A DNA stretch of 35,493 nucleotides, taken from NCBI GenBank assembly GCA_001780035.1, contig MFEY01000005.1, positions 4,861 through 40,353 of the forward strand, read 5' to 3'. The DNA is from Candidatus Doudnabacteria bacterium RIFCSPHIGHO2_12_FULL_48_16 (GTDB taxonomy: Bacteria; Patescibacteriota; Doudnabacteria; UBA920; O2-02-FULL-48-8). Positions 35,147-35,493 of this stretch are shown here, piece by piece; the first letter of the stretch is position 1; each line of letters starts with the position of its first letter. A model generated the notes under the pieces. It worked only from the letters and a program-made list of their open reading frames with translations. It was not told the origin of the DNA and did not search any database. Made by a program: the position numbers and the translations under genes.

Positions 35147-35493
35147 ACATCCAGCCGATCATCCTGGCTGCGGGCAAGGGCACGCGGATGAACTCGGCCC
35201 TACCCAAAGTTTTGGTCGGCTTAGTCGACCGCCCTCTTATCCAGCATTTGCTGGATAATTTAAAATCCATCCAATTTTCTCACCCCCCGGTTATCGTAGT
35301 CGGACATAAATATGAATTGGTGCAATCTTACCTTGGCACTAATCTTAACTATGCTTTTCAGGAAGGACAGCTGGGCACCGCCCACGCCGCCCAGGCCGGT
35401 TTATCCAAGGCCGAAGGGGAAAACGTTTTGGTTTTGTATGGCGATATGCCTTTTATCAAACCGTTAACGATTCAGAAACTGGCGAGCCGACAC
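35131..35493 (+). CDS. NTP transferase, GlmU-like N-terminus (3' truncated by window; not in track)
   Basis: ATG 35131 in frame to window end: [46 protein letters not shown]...[11 protein letters not shown]...[13 protein letters not shown]. Confidence 0.75.
   Translation, partial: [121 protein letters not shown]

Overview
The window has three parts. (1) About 1-15.4 kb is the structural and lysis module of a tailed phage or prophage: portal C-terminus, acidic scaffold-like protein, SU10/DUF5309-like major capsid protein, decoration and tail proteins, a virion-associated amidase, a decapeptide-repeat tail fibre, a ~1330-aa virion-type protein with an ADP-ribosyltransferase-like segment, holin-like proteins and an endolysin. 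(2) About 15.4-21.6 kb is a tyrosine integrase with an unusual structured leader and AT-rich cargo: a small HTH gene ATGA-coupled to an unlisted 57-aa ORF, an AlbA_2/Schlafen-like protein, and a BcgI-like (nuclease-methylase fusion plus S subunit) restriction-modification pair. (3) About 21.6-35.5 kb is chromosomal-type sequence: NUDIX, YdcF-like, SAM-I riboswitch-metK, HIT, msrA/msrB, Maf, nucleotidyltransferase, a sortase with Ser in place of the catalytic Cys, secD/secF, a sigma-region-4/HARE-HTH protein, T4SS-like ATPase, TrmB-like regulator and a GlmU-like N-terminus. The chromosomal gene set resembles Patescibacteria/CPR, but this is an inference from protein families without any search. 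The observations most worth follow-up are: a recurrent intergenic motif AAGGTCGA(A) upstream of phage genes, sometimes in a hairpin loop; a ~195-nt pseudoknot-capable structure before the integrase; a near-identical GGTTCGACAGAyTG sequence at both ends of the integrase/RM segment (candidate att sites); the ART-like segment in a virion-type protein; the Cys-to-Ser sortase; and small ORFs absent from the supplied track. All functional calls come from reading motifs by eye; no searches or folding calculations were run.
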